Below, piece after piece: positions 17,256 through 26,819 of a DNA stretch of 64,000 bases. The stretch is from positions 1 through 64,000 of the forward strand of contig JAOAPE010000012.1 of the NCBI GenBank assembly GCA_025462725.1, in the 5' to 3' direction. The translations under genes were made by a program, and so were the position numbers. Below the pieces are notes generated by a model. It ran no database searches, had not been told where the DNA came from, and saw only the letters and a program-made list of their open reading frames with translations. Every line of letters begins with the position of its first letter. Position 1 is the first letter of the stretch. The stretch comes from Terriglobales bacterium. Its GTDB lineage: Bacteria; Acidobacteriota; Terriglobia; Terriglobales; Acidobacteriaceae.

Positions 17256-17325
17256 TTGTCTGAAGCATCTGTTTACAGTAGCATCAAGTGTCTACAGTGT
17301 TTACAGGAGGAGCAAATGTCTACAA
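17256..17325 (+). promoter_or_regulatory. Promoter and four operator-like repeats of the toxin-antitoxin operon
   Basis: A sigma-70-like promoter TTGTCT-N17-TAGCAT spans 17256-17284. Four copies of TGTYTACAR lie at 17270, 17289, 17298 and 17317, with start-to-start spacing 19, 9 and 19. The first touches the -10 element, the second and third cover the probable start of transcription and the ribosome binding site, the fourth overlaps the antitoxin start codon. This is what an autoregulated ribbon-helix-helix antitoxin operator would look like; binding is inferred. Confidence 0.55.
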
Positions 17326-17570
17326 CGCTGTCAGTAAGAGTCGATCCGGAATTGGAAGCGCAGCTATCTGACCTCGCCCAGGCTACTGATAGGCCAAAAT
17401 CGTGGCACTTGGAGCAGGCACTGAAGAACTACTTGGAGATGCAAGCATGGCAGATCGCGCACATCCGGAAGGCCATTCAAGCGGCAGACTCCGGCGACCT
17501 AGTCTCTCACGACCAGGTGCTGAGGACCGTGCGCAAGAGGATTTCCCGCTCAACTAAGAAGCCGGCATGA
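17316..17570 (+). CDS. Ribbon-helix-helix antitoxin, ParD/CopG-like
   Basis: I start at ATG 17316, with a perfect AGGAGG 5 nt upstream; the open frame reaches back to 17238 through the terminator. The 84-residue product begins STTLSVRVDPELEAQLSDLAQATDRPKSWHLEQALKNYLEM, a ribbon-helix-helix DNA-binding motif, followed by a charged toxin-binding tail. It overlaps the toxin gene by 4 bp (ATGA). The pair likely represses its own promoter through the upstream repeats. Confidence 0.88.
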   Translation: MSTTLSVRVDPELEAQLSDLAQATDRPKSWHLEQALKNYLEMQAWQIAHIRKAIQAADSGDLVSHDQVLRTVRKRISRSTKKPA

Positions 17571-17845
17571 AGATCGTTTGGACAGGGCCGGCTTCCCGTG
17601 ATCTGCTGCACGTATTCGAATACGTCGCTACGGATAATCCGAAGGCCGCGGCCGAATTGGTGGAAACGGTCATCGAGGCGGTCGAAAGGTTGTCGTCCTT
17701 TCCAAAGCTTGGTCGAACTGCACGTCTGCCGAATACGCGAGAGTTGGTGGTTCCACAGACAGAGTATTTTATTTGCTACCGGATCAAGAATCAGGAACTA
17801 CAAATCCTCAGCGTTATTCACGGCGCACGAAAGTGGCCCGACTAG
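17567..17845 (+). CDS. ParE/RelE-superfamily toxin
   Basis: The 92-residue protein matches the ParE type: MKIVWTGPASRDLLHVFEYVATDNPKAAAELVETVIEAVERLSSFPKLGRTARLPNTRELVV and the C-terminal YFICYRIKNQELQILSVIHGARKWP. ParE toxins poison DNA gyrase and RelE toxins cut mRNA; the sequence favours the ParE branch but does not prove the target. Its last 4 bp overlap the end of the convergent VanZ-like gene. Confidence 0.85.
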   Translation: MKIVWTGPASRDLLHVFEYVATDNPKAAAELVETVIEAVERLSSFPKLGRTARLPNTRELVVPQTEYFICYRIKNQELQILSVIHGARKWPD

Positions 17846-18396
17846 TTTCTTAGCTTCTGCATAGGCGTTCGCTGCTTGCCAAATACCGCGGCAATAATCA
17901 TCAACTGCATGAAGAAAGCGCCGGACATGTCCAGCAGGACATCGGTGGCGGCTCCGGTGCGACCAGGCGTGAACAGTTGGTGTATCTCGTCAGATGAAGA
18001 CGTGACCAGACAAACCGCCAATGCCAGCAGCATCCATGTCCAACGCCATCCGAAGCGAAAAGGCCCGCGCCAGGCGCGGAAGAATAACCCACTTAAAAGC
18101 GCATACACACAAAAGTGCGCGGATTTTCTGATCAGTCCGTGCAGAAGGGTGAAGGTGTGGAAGCTGAGCTTGAGGTGGAGGAATCTAAGGATGTGCAGCA
18201 GAATGCTGCCGGTATTTGCCGCGGAGGCTTCCTCAGTCGAAAAAATGGCAATGGCGATCAACCAACCGAATGCTGGCCCCCAGAACCAGAGCTTTTTTCT
18301 GAAACTGTAATTCTGAAGGGCTGAGCCAGTGGAATTTTCGCTGACGGGTTCGTGAATGATCGTGCGGTCGGGACTCAATGATGAAACCACTTCCAA
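17842..18396 (-). CDS. VanZ-like integral membrane protein
   Basis: The 184-residue protein has about four hydrophobic helices and the VanZ motif series: RKSAHFCVYALLSGLFFRAWR around residues 90-110 and DEIHQLFTPGRTGAATDVLLDMSGA around residues 135-160. VanZ proteins give low-level teicoplanin resistance in enterococci, but most family members have no known role. The start (TTG 18396) has no good ribosome binding site and is uncertain. It converges on the parE-like gene with a 4-bp overlap. Confidence 0.75.
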   Translation of the reverse strand: MEVVSSLSPDRTIIHEPVSENSTGSALQNYSFRKKLWFWGPAFGWLIAIAIFSTEEASAANTGSILLHILRFLHLKLSFHTFTLLHGLIRKSAHFCVYALLSGLFFRAWRGPFRFGWRWTWMLLALAVCLVTSSSDEIHQLFTPGRTGAATDVLLDMSGAFFMQLMIIAAVFGKQRTPMQKLRN

Positions 18397-18430
18397 GAAA
18401 GAGATTGTGATGCGGCTGCATCTGCTTGAG

Positions 18431-19948
18431 TTACTCCAAGCGATAGTTCGGCGCTTCGCGGGTAATGATCACGTCATGCACATGGCTTTCACGCAATCCG
18501 GCGCCGCTGATGCGAATGAAGCGCGCTTTTTGCTGGAGTTCTGCGATGGTCTGGCAGCCGACGTATCCCATGCCAGAGCGCAATCCCCCGACGAGTTGAT
18601 GCACCATCGCGTTTAGGGTGCCGCGATAGGGAACGCGTCCTTCGATGCCTTCGGGCACGAGCTTCGATAGCCGGTTCTGTCCCTTAGGCTCGTTCTGTTC
18701 ATCCGTTGCCATCATGCCTGTGGAGGAGTCTCCTTCCGATTGCGCGTAGCGTTCACTCGATCCCGCGGCCATCGCGGAGAGCGAACCCATACCGCGATAC
18801 GACTTAAATGTGCGTCCTTGATAGAGGATGGTTTCTCCCGGACTCTCTTCCGTTCCGGCAAAGAGCGAGCCGATCATGACGATGCTCGCGCCTGCTGCGA
18901 GCGCTTTGGTGACGTCGCCGGAAAACTTGATGCCGCCGTCAGCGATAACCGGAACGCCAGCATCTTTGCAGGCGCGATAGGCCTCAGCGATAGCTGTGAT
19001 CTGCGGGACACCCGCGCCAGTGACGATGCGAGTTGTGCAGATGGAACCCGGGCCGATTCCGACTTTGATTGCGTCAGCTCCGGCTTTGATTAATTCGCAA
19101 GCGCCATCAAAAGTGGCGACGTTGCCGGCGAGTAGATCGATTTCCGGCAATTTCGCTTTGATAGCTCTAATCGCTTCGATCACCCGCGAAGTATGTCCGT
19201 GGGCACTGTCGATCGCTAAGACATCGACTTTTGTACGGGCCATCTCCTGGGCTCGCTCAAGGAAATCACCGGTAGCTCCGACCGCAGCTCCGACTCGGAG
19301 TCGTCCTTGGGAGTCCTTCGCGGCCGATGGATAGCGCAGCTTTTTCTGAATGTCTTTTACAGTGATCAGACCTTTGAGGACGTACTTGTCATCGACGACA
19401 AGAAGTTTTTCCACGCGGTGTTTGTGCAAGATGGCTTCGGCTTCGGTCAAAGTAGTTCCCACGGGAACTGTGATGAGATTTTCCTTTGTCATCACTTTGC
19501 TGATTGGAATGTCTGTACGGGATTCGAAGCGAAGATCGCGATTGGTGAGGATTCCAACGAGTTTTTTGTTCTTCGTGATCGGGACGCCGCTGATCTTGAA
19601 CTTGCGCATGACTTCGAGGGCGTCAGAGATTTTCGCGTCGGGTGACATGGTCACCGGATCAACGATCATGCCGCTTTCGGAACGTTTTACTTTGTCCACT
19701 TCACCGGATTGCTCTTCGATCGTCAGATTACGATGGATGATGCCGAGTCCGCCCTGTTGCGCAAGCGCGATTGCCAGGCGAGATTCTGTCACGGTGTCCA
19801 TGGCGGCGCTGATGATGGGGATGTTCAGTTCGATGTGTCGGGAGAGGCGGGTCACGGTGTTTGCCTGTGCGGGGACTACGTCAGAGTAGTTCGGCAACAG
19901 TAACACATCATCAAACGTGAGGGCTTCAGGTACTGGGAAGTGAATCAT
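18431..19948 (-). CDS. guaB: Inosine-5'-monophosphate dehydrogenase
   Basis: It oxidises IMP to XMP, the first step to [20 protein letters not shown] opens the barrel, two CBS domains fill residues about 95-210, and the catalytic Cys lies in [15 protein letters not shown]. The flap [10 protein letters not shown] and C-terminal barrel are intact. I prefer ATG 19948 (505 residues) to GTG 19963 because the family starts near [14 protein letters not shown]. TAAAAT lies just 5 nt before this ATG, so the mRNA may be almost leaderless. Confidence 0.95.
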   Translation of the reverse strand: MIHFPVPEALTFDDVLLLPNYSDVVPAQANTVTRLSRHIELNIPIISAAMDTVTESRLAIALAQQGGLGIIHRNLTIEEQSGEVDKVKRSESGMIVDPVTMSPDAKISDALEVMRKFKISGVPITKNKKLVGILTNRDLRFESRTDIPISKVMTKENLITVPVGTTLTEAEAILHKHRVEKLLVVDDKYVLKGLITVKDIQKKLRYPSAAKDSQGRLRVGAAVGATGDFLERAQEMARTKVDVLAIDSAHGHTSRVIEAIRAIKAKLPEIDLLAGNVATFDGACELIKAGADAIKVGIGPGSICTTRIVTGAGVPQITAIAEAYRACKDAGVPVIADGGIKFSGDVTKALAAGASIVMIGSLFAGTEESPGETILYQGRTFKSYRGMGSLSAMAAGSSERYAQSEGDSSTGMMATDEQNEPKGQNRLSKLVPEGIEGRVPYRGTLNAMVHQLVGGLRSGMGYVGCQTIAELQQKARFIRISGAGLRESHVHDVIITREAPNYRLE

Positions 19949-20053
19949 AGAGGATTTTAGCACGTGTCATCGGCTTCACCTCAAGAGCACTACGGCCCAT
20001 TTGGAATCGAAAAAGTTACTTTGATTCAGAGACAAGCGATGCAAGAATGAACC

Positions 20054-20872
20054 TTGCGCCCAACATCACCCAAGTGCTGCTTCTATTTCTTTGTCGTTCT
20101 TCTTGCGGCTTTGATCACGCCCACGCTGGCCGAGGCGCAGCAACCCTTCAACACTGACGACGCTGACGTCATCGACTATCACAAGATCCATATGGAGATG
20201 GCGAACGAATATGACGTTCTCCAGAAGAGTAGCTTCCCCAACCTGCGGCAAAATACGGCTAACGTAAAGTTCGCTTTTGGATTATTCAAAGGGGTTGAAC
20301 TAGGACTTGACGAGCAGTTGATCAGAATCAGCAATGCGCCGGACTCGGTGCTGCCGCGAGTCGCGTTCGGATATGGGGACATCGACTTCTCAATCAAATA
20401 CAACTTCTACAAAGAGCGAGACCATTCGAGGCTGCCTGCGTTGACTATCAGCGCGGCGTTCGAATTTCCGACGGGAGACGAGACGAAGCAACTTGGATCG
20501 GGACTGACCGACTACGCCTTCAACCTGATTGCGCAGAAATCGCTGACGGACAAAACCAAATTGCGCCTCAATAGCGGGTTCGTGCTGGCTGGCAACACGC
20601 TGACCGGCGTCGTGGGTATTCAAACGAAAGGGACCGTTTACACGGGAGCGGCGTCTGTAGTGAAGGACTTCACTCCGAAGCTGCGACTCGGAGTGGAATT
20701 GACGGGTGAATTAACGCAGAATTTTGATTTAGGGCGTGGACAGTTGCAGACACAGGTTGGAGGCAACTATCGACTAGCAAAGAAGATAAGCCTGGACTTC
20801 GCCCTTGCCACCGGATACTACGCCGCCAGCCCCAGAGTGGCGCCCCAGATAGGCATTTCGGTAGATTTCTAG
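20054..20872 (+). CDS. Outer-membrane beta-barrel-like protein
   Basis: The 272-residue product has a signal peptide (hydrophobic residues about 9-23, cleavage probably after AEA) and then alternating amphipathic segments rich in Gly, Tyr and Phe that end in the aromatic residue of ISVDF, as in outer-membrane barrels. Phrases such as FEFPTGDETKQLGSGLTDYAF recall MetA-pathway phenol-type transporter/porin families, but the substrate is unknown. It starts with TTG 20054 in the only frame available. It stands alone between guaB and the rimP operon. Confidence 0.65.
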   Translation: MRPTSPKCCFYFFVVLLAALITPTLAEAQQPFNTDDADVIDYHKIHMEMANEYDVLQKSSFPNLRQNTANVKFAFGLFKGVELGLDEQLIRISNAPDSVLPRVAFGYGDIDFSIKYNFYKERDHSRLPALTISAAFEFPTGDETKQLGSGLTDYAFNLIAQKSLTDKTKLRLNSGFVLAGNTLTGVVGIQTKGTVYTGAASVVKDFTPKLRLGVELTGELTQNFDLGRGQLQTQVGGNYRLAKKISLDFALATGYYAASPRVAPQIGISVDF

Positions 20873-21077
20873 GGTGGGGGAAACGTTTGTACCATAAGGG
20901 TTTGTACGGTTTTCGTAACAGCGGAGAAATTTGTTTTTTCAGAGCAGGGGGCGTATCATAAAACAGTCGTAGCTTTTCCCCCGGGCTGCTGTAAGGGCCA
21001 GGGCACCGGTTGTCCCACCAAGGCTGAGTCGTCGCCGGATGTAAGAGTGGGAGCCCCTAATTCGGGCGCAGCACACC
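20873..21077 (+). other. Leader and promoter region of rimP
   Basis: This 205-bp stretch holds no gene. It contains the GTTTGTAC direct repeat, the promoter at 20931 and a GC-rich leader that can fold extensively. A tRNA, which some bacteria carry upstream of rimP, was not found. Confidence 0.6.
20931..20959 (+). promoter_or_regulatory. Candidate sigma-70 promoter of the rimP-nusA-infB operon
   Basis: TTGTTT at 20931-20936 and TATCAT at 20954-20959 are separated by exactly 17 bp. Transcription would begin near 20966, giving a leader of about 150 nt before rimP. Just upstream, an 8-bp direct repeat GTTTGTAC lies at 20885 and 20900, spaced 15 bp, which could bind a regulator. Confidence 0.5.
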
Positions 21078-21105
21078 AGTGGGCGAAAGCCCACTTTTAT
21101 TTTGA
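21078..21105 (+). terminator. Attenuator-like hairpin before rimP
   Basis: AGTGGGC (21078-21084) pairs with GCCCACT (21089-21095) around a GAAA tetraloop, followed by TTTTATTTT. It has terminator form but lies only about 10 nt before the rimP ATG, inside the leader of the promoter at 20931. NusA, encoded downstream, acts at such hairpins, so feedback control of the operon is a reasonable guess. Confidence 0.6.
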
Positions 21106-21113
21106 GCAAGAAA

Positions 21114-21767
21114 ATGGCCCTGGATATCGAGACAATCCGCGCGATTTGCGACCGAGTAAGTGCTTCACTCGGACTCGAGTTGGTGGATGTGGAGTTCAAG
21201 GGTGGAGCTGGAAAACAGGGACGATTGCTCCGCATCGTCATTGACAAAGTTCCGACCAGAGAAGTGGCAGGGGCGAACGCCTCGGCAAGCAAGGGTTCGG
21301 CGGCAGACAACGTAGCAGAGACTTCTTCGCCAACTCCTTCGCCTGAGGTGGTGGAAGCGCCAAGTGCCTCGGTGATCGGCGTAAGTCATGAAGACTGCGC
21401 GAATGTAAGCCGCGAGGTGAGTGCGATCCTCGATGTAGAGGATGCGGTGCCAGGCGGAGAGTACATGTTGGAAGTATCGTCGCCGGGGTTAGACAGGAGA
21501 TTGTCAACGGCATCGGATTTCGAGCGGTTCACCGGCAGCAGAGTAAAGCTGATGACGCACGATCCAATCGGGGTGACAGAAACTTCGAAAGGGAATCGGC
21601 ATTTCGAAGGCAAGTTGGAACGTTTTGAAAGTGGTCGTTTGACGCTCGACTTGAGTAATGCGAAATCAAAGTCGAAGCCGAAGAAGAAACAGAAAGACGA
21701 GTCGGCGGGGAAAGTCGTTATCGAATTGGCGAATGTTGAAAAAGCCAATTTAGTTCCAGAGATTTAA
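21114..21767 (+). CDS. rimP: Ribosome maturation factor RimP with internal insertion
   Basis: RimP helps 30S assembly. ATG 21114 (MALDIETIRAICDRVSASLGLELVDVEFKG) is chosen over TTG 21102. The hallmark VSHEDCANVSREVSAILDVEDAVPGGEYMLEVSSPGLDRRL is present, but a low-complexity Ala/Ser/Pro insert of about 40 residues separates LLRIVIDK from it, where other RimPs have only a short loop. A second basic insert (SKSKPKKKQKDES) lies near the C-terminus. Length is 217 residues against about 150-160. It starts the nusA-infB operon. Confidence 0.93.
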   Translation: MALDIETIRAICDRVSASLGLELVDVEFKGGAGKQGRLLRIVIDKVPTREVAGANASASKGSAADNVAETSSPTPSPEVVEAPSASVIGVSHEDCANVSREVSAILDVEDAVPGGEYMLEVSSPGLDRRLSTASDFERFTGSRVKLMTHDPIGVTETSKGNRHFEGKLERFESGRLTLDLSNAKSKSKPKKKQKDESAGKVVIELANVEKANLVPEI

Positions 21768-21865
21768 GTTTTTGATGGTCGAAGTGCTGGCGCTGGTGCG
21801 AAATGCAGTGCTGGATCATCTAATAGGTATCGCAGTAATCAGTGGTTTGAACGGGAAAAGTCATT

Positions 21866-23431
21866 ATGGCAAGCGCGTTATATCAATTCATCGAAGCGGT
21901 AAGCAGGGAAAAGGGAATCGACCCACAGATCGTCGTGTCTGCGGTGGAAGATGCCATCGTTGTGGCCACCCGCAAACACTATAAGAGCATGGAGAGCCTC
22001 AAGGCTGAACTGGATAAGGACTCCGGAGCCATCACTGCGTGGGCGGTAAAGAATGTTGTTGAGTCTCCTGCGGAAGTGGAAGACCCGAACCTGCAGATCA
22101 CGCTGACTGACGCGCAGAAGATCGATAACGCCGCAGAAGTGGGCGGCGAGATCCGCTTGTACAAACAAACTGACGTGTTGGGTCGCATCGCTGCGCAACT
22201 TGCGAAGCAGGTTATTTTTCAAAAGGTCCGTGAGGCCGAGCGCGACACGATCTTCAACGAGTACAGCGGACGCGTCGGCGAGATCATTAACTCCACCGTG
22301 AAGCGGGTGGAAGGGCCAGACGTGATATTGGACATCGGCAAAGCGGAAGCACGCATGCCGCGCAAAGAGCAGTCGCGACTCGAATCGTTCGCAGTCGGCG
22401 AGCGTGTACGCGTTGTTCTCGTCCGGGTGGAAAAGGCGTCGAAAGGACCGCAGGTTGTGGTCTCCCGCGCGGCGCCGGAGCTGGTTCAAAACTTGTTCCA
22501 ATCCGAAGTGCCGGAGATTTACGACGGAACGGTTGTGATCCGGGCAATTGCACGCGAAGCAGGCGAGCGCACGAAGATCGCTGTCCTCTCGAAAGACAAA
22601 GACGTTGACTGCGTGGGCGCATGCGTTGGCATGAAGGGCATGCGTGTGCAGTCGATCATCCGCGAATTGCGCGGTGAAAAGATCGACATCATCGAATTCC
22701 ACGAAGATCCGGTCACGTTTGCCGAGAAAGCGTTGCAGCCGGCAAAGGTAAGCCGCGTCAGCATCGTCGATGCCTCAGACAAGCACCTCGAAGTGGTAGT
22801 GGACGACACGCAACTCTCACTAGCCATCGGTAAAAAGGGGCAGAACGTTCGTCTTGCCGCGAAGCTGATGGGCTGGAAGATCGACATTAAGAGCGAAGAA
22901 GAGAAGCGGCAGGAAGTGGAACAGCAGATGTCCGCGCTGGTCACGAACACTAGCACGCCGCTGGAGAACGTCACTGGATTGGGCGAAGGCCTGGTCGAGA
23001 AGCTGGCAGCTGCCGGCGTGACCACTGTCGAAGCTTTGGCCGATATGACTCCGGAGCAACTGGAAGAGATTCCGGGAATCGGGCCGAAGACGATTGAGAA
23101 GATCAGCCTGGCGGTAAACGAGTACTTCAGCAATCTGGAAACGGCAGACAATCTGCCAGACGCGGAAATTGCAGACGAGGCAGCGGAAGAAGCGGCGGCG
23201 GTTGCGCCGGATGCCGAAGCGACTGAATTCAATGATCCTGCAGAAGAGGGCGCGTCAGAAGAATTCAAGGAAGCAGTAGATGGAAACCAGGCGCTTGAAG
23301 CGGCAGCAATCGCGGGAGTAGAGAACGCGCCAGCTGCGGACCTTGCGGAAGTGCATGTGCACGGCGAAGAGCCAGCACCGGTTCCGCAAGATACGGTTTT
23401 ACCGGAAGAGACAGAAACGGAAACAAAGTAG
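21866..23431 (+). CDS. nusA: Transcription termination/antitermination protein NusA
   Basis: Domains in order: N-terminal RNA-polymerase-binding domain (to about 130), S1 (SGRVGEIINSTVKRVEGPDVILDIGKAEARMP), two KH domains (about 200-345, with SIVDASDKHLEVVVDDTQLSLAIGKKGQNVRLAAKL), then one helix-hairpin-helix acidic-repeat-like domain (LENVTGLGEGLVEKL to GIGPKTIEKISL). A 90-residue acidic Ala/Glu tail ends the protein at 521 residues. No ylxR gene is found between nusA and infB. Confidence 0.97.
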   Translation: MASALYQFIEAVSREKGIDPQIVVSAVEDAIVVATRKHYKSMESLKAELDKDSGAITAWAVKNVVESPAEVEDPNLQITLTDAQKIDNAAEVGGEIRLYKQTDVLGRIAAQLAKQVIFQKVREAERDTIFNEYSGRVGEIINSTVKRVEGPDVILDIGKAEARMPRKEQSRLESFAVGERVRVVLVRVEKASKGPQVVVSRAAPELVQNLFQSEVPEIYDGTVVIRAIAREAGERTKIAVLSKDKDVDCVGACVGMKGMRVQSIIRELRGEKIDIIEFHEDPVTFAEKALQPAKVSRVSIVDASDKHLEVVVDDTQLSLAIGKKGQNVRLAAKLMGWKIDIKSEEEKRQEVEQQMSALVTNTSTPLENVTGLGEGLVEKLAAAGVTTVEALADMTPEQLEEIPGIGPKTIEKISLAVNEYFSNLETADNLPDAEIADEAAEEAAAVAPDAEATEFNDPAEEGASEEFKEAVDGNQALEAAAIAGVENAPAADLAEVHVHGEEPAPVPQDTVLPEETETETK

Positions 23432-23511
23432 AAATGCAGGGCCGAAGACATCGGCATAACAAACCCAAATAGAGAAACGCTTAGCGCGATTTCTTAAGGA
23501 ATGCAGGACGG

Positions 23512-26397
23512 ATGTCAAAAGTTCGAATCAACGATCTAGCCAGGGAGCTTGAGGTAAAGAGCAAAGCGATCCTGGACGTGTTGCCCAAGGTTGGCGTCAC
23601 GGAAAAGAAAACACACTCTAGCTCTGTGGAGGCCGACGAGGCTGACCGCATCCGCAAGTTCCTGTCCGGCAACGGAGGCGGAGGGAGCAAAGAGGACGCT
23701 CGAGGTTCGTCGCGCAGCGACGAAGTCAAGCCGAAGTTTGATTTCTCCAAGATCTCAAAGCCCGGCGACGTGCTCAAGGCCATCAAGAAGCCGGGAGAGA
23801 CTCCGGCAATCGCCAAGGTCGCACCTCCGGCAGCATCGGCAACTCCGGCAAAGCCTGGCGCAGTCACGGCTAAACCTGTAATTGCGGCGCCGAAGCCGGC
23901 TGCACCAGCGGTTGAAAAGCCTGTGGCGCCGAAAGAAGAAGCGCCCGTTATCGCTAAGGCAGCGCCAGTCGCCCCTGCGCCCGTAGAAGCTCCAAAGAAG
24001 ATTGAAAAGCCAGTGGTCGAAGAGCCCGTAGCTGCCAAAGCCGCGCCTGTGGCACCTGTGGTTGAAGCCCCAGTGGCAGCGCCAGAAGCTCCCGCGCCTG
24101 CACCGACGAGATCATCTGCTCCGCCACCGCGACGATTGATCGTTCCGCAGACCGGGCCACGTCCTGTCTACAGCGCTCCGGCACGTCCGGCAGCGCCGCC
24201 TGCCAGTGCATCCTCACCCGGTTCGCCTACGACAGGGCTGCGTCCGCAAGGCGGATTGCCAGTTCGCGGCCAGCCGATATTCCAGCGTCCACGCCCGCAA
24301 GCACCAGGAGCGGGCGGACCTCCAGGCAGCGGCGCTCGCGCGCCATTCGTTCCGGGACAGCGTCGCCCCATGCATCCTACGCGGACTGCGCCTACGGGCG
24401 GGCGTCCGATGGGTGGACCACGTCCACTGGGAGTTGGGCCGGGTGGCCCGCCAGTTCCGGGGCGTCCAACAGCGCGTCCTGCAGGACCCTCTCGCAGACC
24501 CGGTCAGCGATATGTACCGCGCGGCGTGAAAGAAGGCCCGATGAAGGGCTTTGCTCCGCCGACTCGCGGACAACAAGTTTCGAACGAGCCATTGCCGATA
24601 TCGCGAACCATCACTATCACTGAAGGAATCAGCGTGAAGGATCTCGCGGAGAAGCTAGACGTTCGCGCCAAGGACATCATCGCGCGCTTACTCATGCGCG
24701 GCGTAATGGCCACAGTGAACCAGACGCTCGATGGCGAGTTGGCGATCGAGATGGCACGCCACTTCGGTGCAGATACTAACGTCATCAGCTTCGAAGAGCA
24801 GGTTGCTCAAGACGTGGACGCATCGATGGGGCCGGAAACGGTGGATACATCAGTGGATGGTGCACAGCGTCCACCGGTGGTCACCATCATGGGTCACGTG
24901 GATCACGGTAAGACTTCGCTGCTCGATGCTATTCGTGAGACCGATGTCGTCGGCGGAGAAGCCGGCGGTATCACGCAACACATCGGTGCCTACAAGGTGC
25001 GGATCGGCAAGAAGGATTCGCCGGCTTACGGACGCGAGATCACATTCCTCGACACCCCGGGTCACGAAGCGTTTACTCGCATGCGTGCACGCGGAGCCAA
25101 GGTCACGGACATCGTTGTGCTGGTTGTCGCGGCGGATGATGGCGTGATGCCGCAGACGCTCGAAGCCATCGATCACGCGAAAGCCGCGAAGGTTCCGCTG
25201 ATCGTTGCCGTGAACAAGATCGACAAACCGGATGCAATGCCTGATCGCGTGAAGAAGCAACTTGCTGATCGCGGGTTGTTGCCAGAAGACTGGGGCGGCA
25301 CCACGGTCTTCGTCGATGTCTCGGCGAAACAGAAGACCAACCTCGACTTGTTGCTGGAGATGGTCTGCCTCGTGGCGGACGTCCAAGGCTTGAAAGCTTC
25401 TCCTGACCGCACTGCTACAGGTTCGGTCGTGGAAGCGAAACTCGATCGCGGTCGCGGCGCTGTCGCAACCGTGCTGGTACAGAACGGAACACTCAAGACG
25501 GGCGATACTTTCATCGTCGGCAATTCGTTCGGCAAAGTCCGCGCCATGTTTGACGATCGGGGAAATGCTGTTGATTCCGCTCCGCCGTCAACTCCGGTCG
25601 AAGTGCTGGGACTCGAAGGCATGCCCACCGCTGGCGACCAGTTCATCGTTGTGGCGGACCGCGACAAGGCGAAGACCATCTCGCATTATCGCGAGATGAA
25701 GGCCCGCGAAGCGCAACTGGCGAAGTCGTCACGCGTCTCGCTCGAAGGCCTTGCGGAGAAGATCAAGAATGCCGGCATGAAGGAATTGCCGATCATCCTG
25801 AAGGGCGACGTGGCTGGATCGGTCGAAGTACTGGCAGATTCGCTGACGAAGTTGTCGAACTCGCAAGTCACCATTCGCGTTCTGCACACGGGCATTGGCG
25901 CGATCACGGAAACCGACGTGTTGCTGGCTTCGGCATCGAACGCCATCATCATCGGATTCAACGTGCGTCCGGAACGCAAGGCGCAGGAGATCGCAGACCA
26001 GGAGCAGGTGGATATCCGCTTGCACTCGATCATCTACGAGCTACAGGACGAGATCAGAAAAGCGATGACCGGCTTACTCGAGCCGATCTTCAAGGAATCG
26101 TACTCAGGGCGCGCAGAAGTTCGCAACATCTTTAAGGTGCCGAAGGCGGGAACGGTTGCCGGGTGTTTTGTTGTCGACGGCTCAATCAGGCGGGATGCGG
26201 AAGTTCGGCTCCTGCGTGACAATGTGCCCGTGTTCAAAGGCAAAATTGCATCGCTGCGGCGCTTCAAAGACGATGCTTCTGAAGTGCGCAACGGCATGGA
26301 ATGCGGTATCGGTATCGCCAACTACAATGACATCAAGGTTGGCGATGTAATTGAAGCGTTCAGCGTGGAGAAGATCGCGGCGGAACTGACAGCGTAG
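23512..26397 (+). CDS. infB: Translation initiation factor IF-2
   Basis: The 961-residue protein has an N-terminal IF2_N domain ([28 protein letters not shown]) and a linker of about 300 residues rich in Pro, Ala, Gly and Arg. A second IF2_N-like segment follows near residue 375. The GTPase domain has G1 GHVDHGKT at residues 461-468, DTPGHEAF and NKIDKPD. Domains that bind fMet-tRNA end the protein. GTP-bound IF-2 brings initiator tRNA to the 30S. The 80-bp gap to nusA has a purine-rich ribosome binding site. Confidence 0.97.
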   Translation: MSKVRINDLARELEVKSKAILDVLPKVGVTEKKTHSSSVEADEADRIRKFLSGNGGGGSKEDARGSSRSDEVKPKFDFSKISKPGDVLKAIKKPGETPAIAKVAPPAASATPAKPGAVTAKPVIAAPKPAAPAVEKPVAPKEEAPVIAKAAPVAPAPVEAPKKIEKPVVEEPVAAKAAPVAPVVEAPVAAPEAPAPAPTRSSAPPPRRLIVPQTGPRPVYSAPARPAAPPASASSPGSPTTGLRPQGGLPVRGQPIFQRPRPQAPGAGGPPGSGARAPFVPGQRRPMHPTRTAPTGGRPMGGPRPLGVGPGGPPVPGRPTARPAGPSRRPGQRYVPRGVKEGPMKGFAPPTRGQQVSNEPLPISRTITITEGISVKDLAEKLDVRAKDIIARLLMRGVMATVNQTLDGELAIEMARHFGADTNVISFEEQVAQDVDASMGPETVDTSVDGAQRPPVVTIMGHVDHGKTSLLDAIRETDVVGGEAGGITQHIGAYKVRIGKKDSPAYGREITFLDTPGHEAFTRMRARGAKVTDIVVLVVAADDGVMPQTLEAIDHAKAAKVPLIVAVNKIDKPDAMPDRVKKQLADRGLLPEDWGGTTVFVDVSAKQKTNLDLLLEMVCLVADVQGLKASPDRTATGSVVEAKLDRGRGAVATVLVQNGTLKTGDTFIVGNSFGKVRAMFDDRGNAVDSAPPSTPVEVLGLEGMPTAGDQFIVVADRDKAKTISHYREMKAREAQLAKSSRVSLEGLAEKIKNAGMKELPIILKGDVAGSVEVLADSLTKLSNSQVTIRVLHTGIGAITETDVLLASASNAIIIGFNVRPERKAQEIADQEQVDIRLHSIIYELQDEIRKAMTGLLEPIFKESYSGRAEVRNIFKVPKAGTVAGCFVVDGSIRRDAEVRLLRDNVPVFKGKIASLRRFKDDASEVRNGMECGIGIANYNDIKVGDVIEAFSVEKIAAELTA

Positions 26398-26424
26398 GCC
26401 GCTCAGCAGAATCGCGAATGGATT

Positions 26425-26456
26425 GGGCGCGGCGTGAGTCGCGCCCTTACATTTTT
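26425..26456 (+). terminator. Terminator-like hairpin after infB
   Basis: GGGCGCG (26425-26431) pairs with CGCGCCC (26440-26446) around an 8-nt loop, then TTACATTTTT. The imperfect U-run suggests partial termination between infB and the DUF503 gene, whose ATG follows 14 nt later. Confidence 0.45.
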
Positions 26457-26469
26457 GTACGAGAACGAA

Positions 26470-26760
26470 ATGCCGATAGCCCACCTCACGCTCGAATTGC
26501 GGATCGAAGGTTCGCATTCGCTCAAGGACAAGCGGCAGGTCGTGCGAAGTTTGAAAGACAAGCTGCGGGCGGCGTTCAACGTTTCCGTTGCCGAGATGGA
26601 TGAGACCGACCTATGGCAGCGGGCGACGATCGGGATTGTCGGCATCTCCGGCTCTCGCGATTATCTGGAGGGGCTGATGCAGAACGTGGAAAAGTCAGCC
26701 GTGCGGATCGCCAATAACAATGGTGCGGAAGTCGTGGATTCATTTCTTGACTACATTTAG
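26470..26760 (+). CDS. DUF503 family protein (YlxP-like)
   Basis: The 96-residue product from ATG 26470 (MPIAHLTLELRIEGSHSLKDKRQVVRSLKDKLRAAFNVSVAEMDETDLWQRATIGIVGIS) is a clear DUF503 member; the open frame extends 36 bp upstream through the hairpin. These small proteins are commonly encoded between infB and rbfA. Their role is not established, though ribosome biogenesis is likely from context. The start has GAACGAA as a weak ribosome binding site. Confidence 0.9.
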   Translation: MPIAHLTLELRIEGSHSLKDKRQVVRSLKDKLRAAFNVSVAEMDETDLWQRATIGIVGISGSRDYLEGLMQNVEKSAVRIANNNGAEVVDSFLDYI

Positions 26761-26819
26761 CGCCCGGAATCGCTGCCTGATTTCTGCTATCCTAAAATGT
26801 TTTCACCCAGAGTAAACCT

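Noticed and set aside
20966-21077. tRNA gene in the rimP leader
   Set aside because: Some bacteria carry a tRNA upstream of rimP, but no cloverleaf, T-loop or CCA end could be built here.
22519-23457. 312-residue minus-strand frame opposite nusA
   Set aside because: It is a Ser/Ala-rich shadow of the nusA coding frame, with no ribosome binding site or family match.
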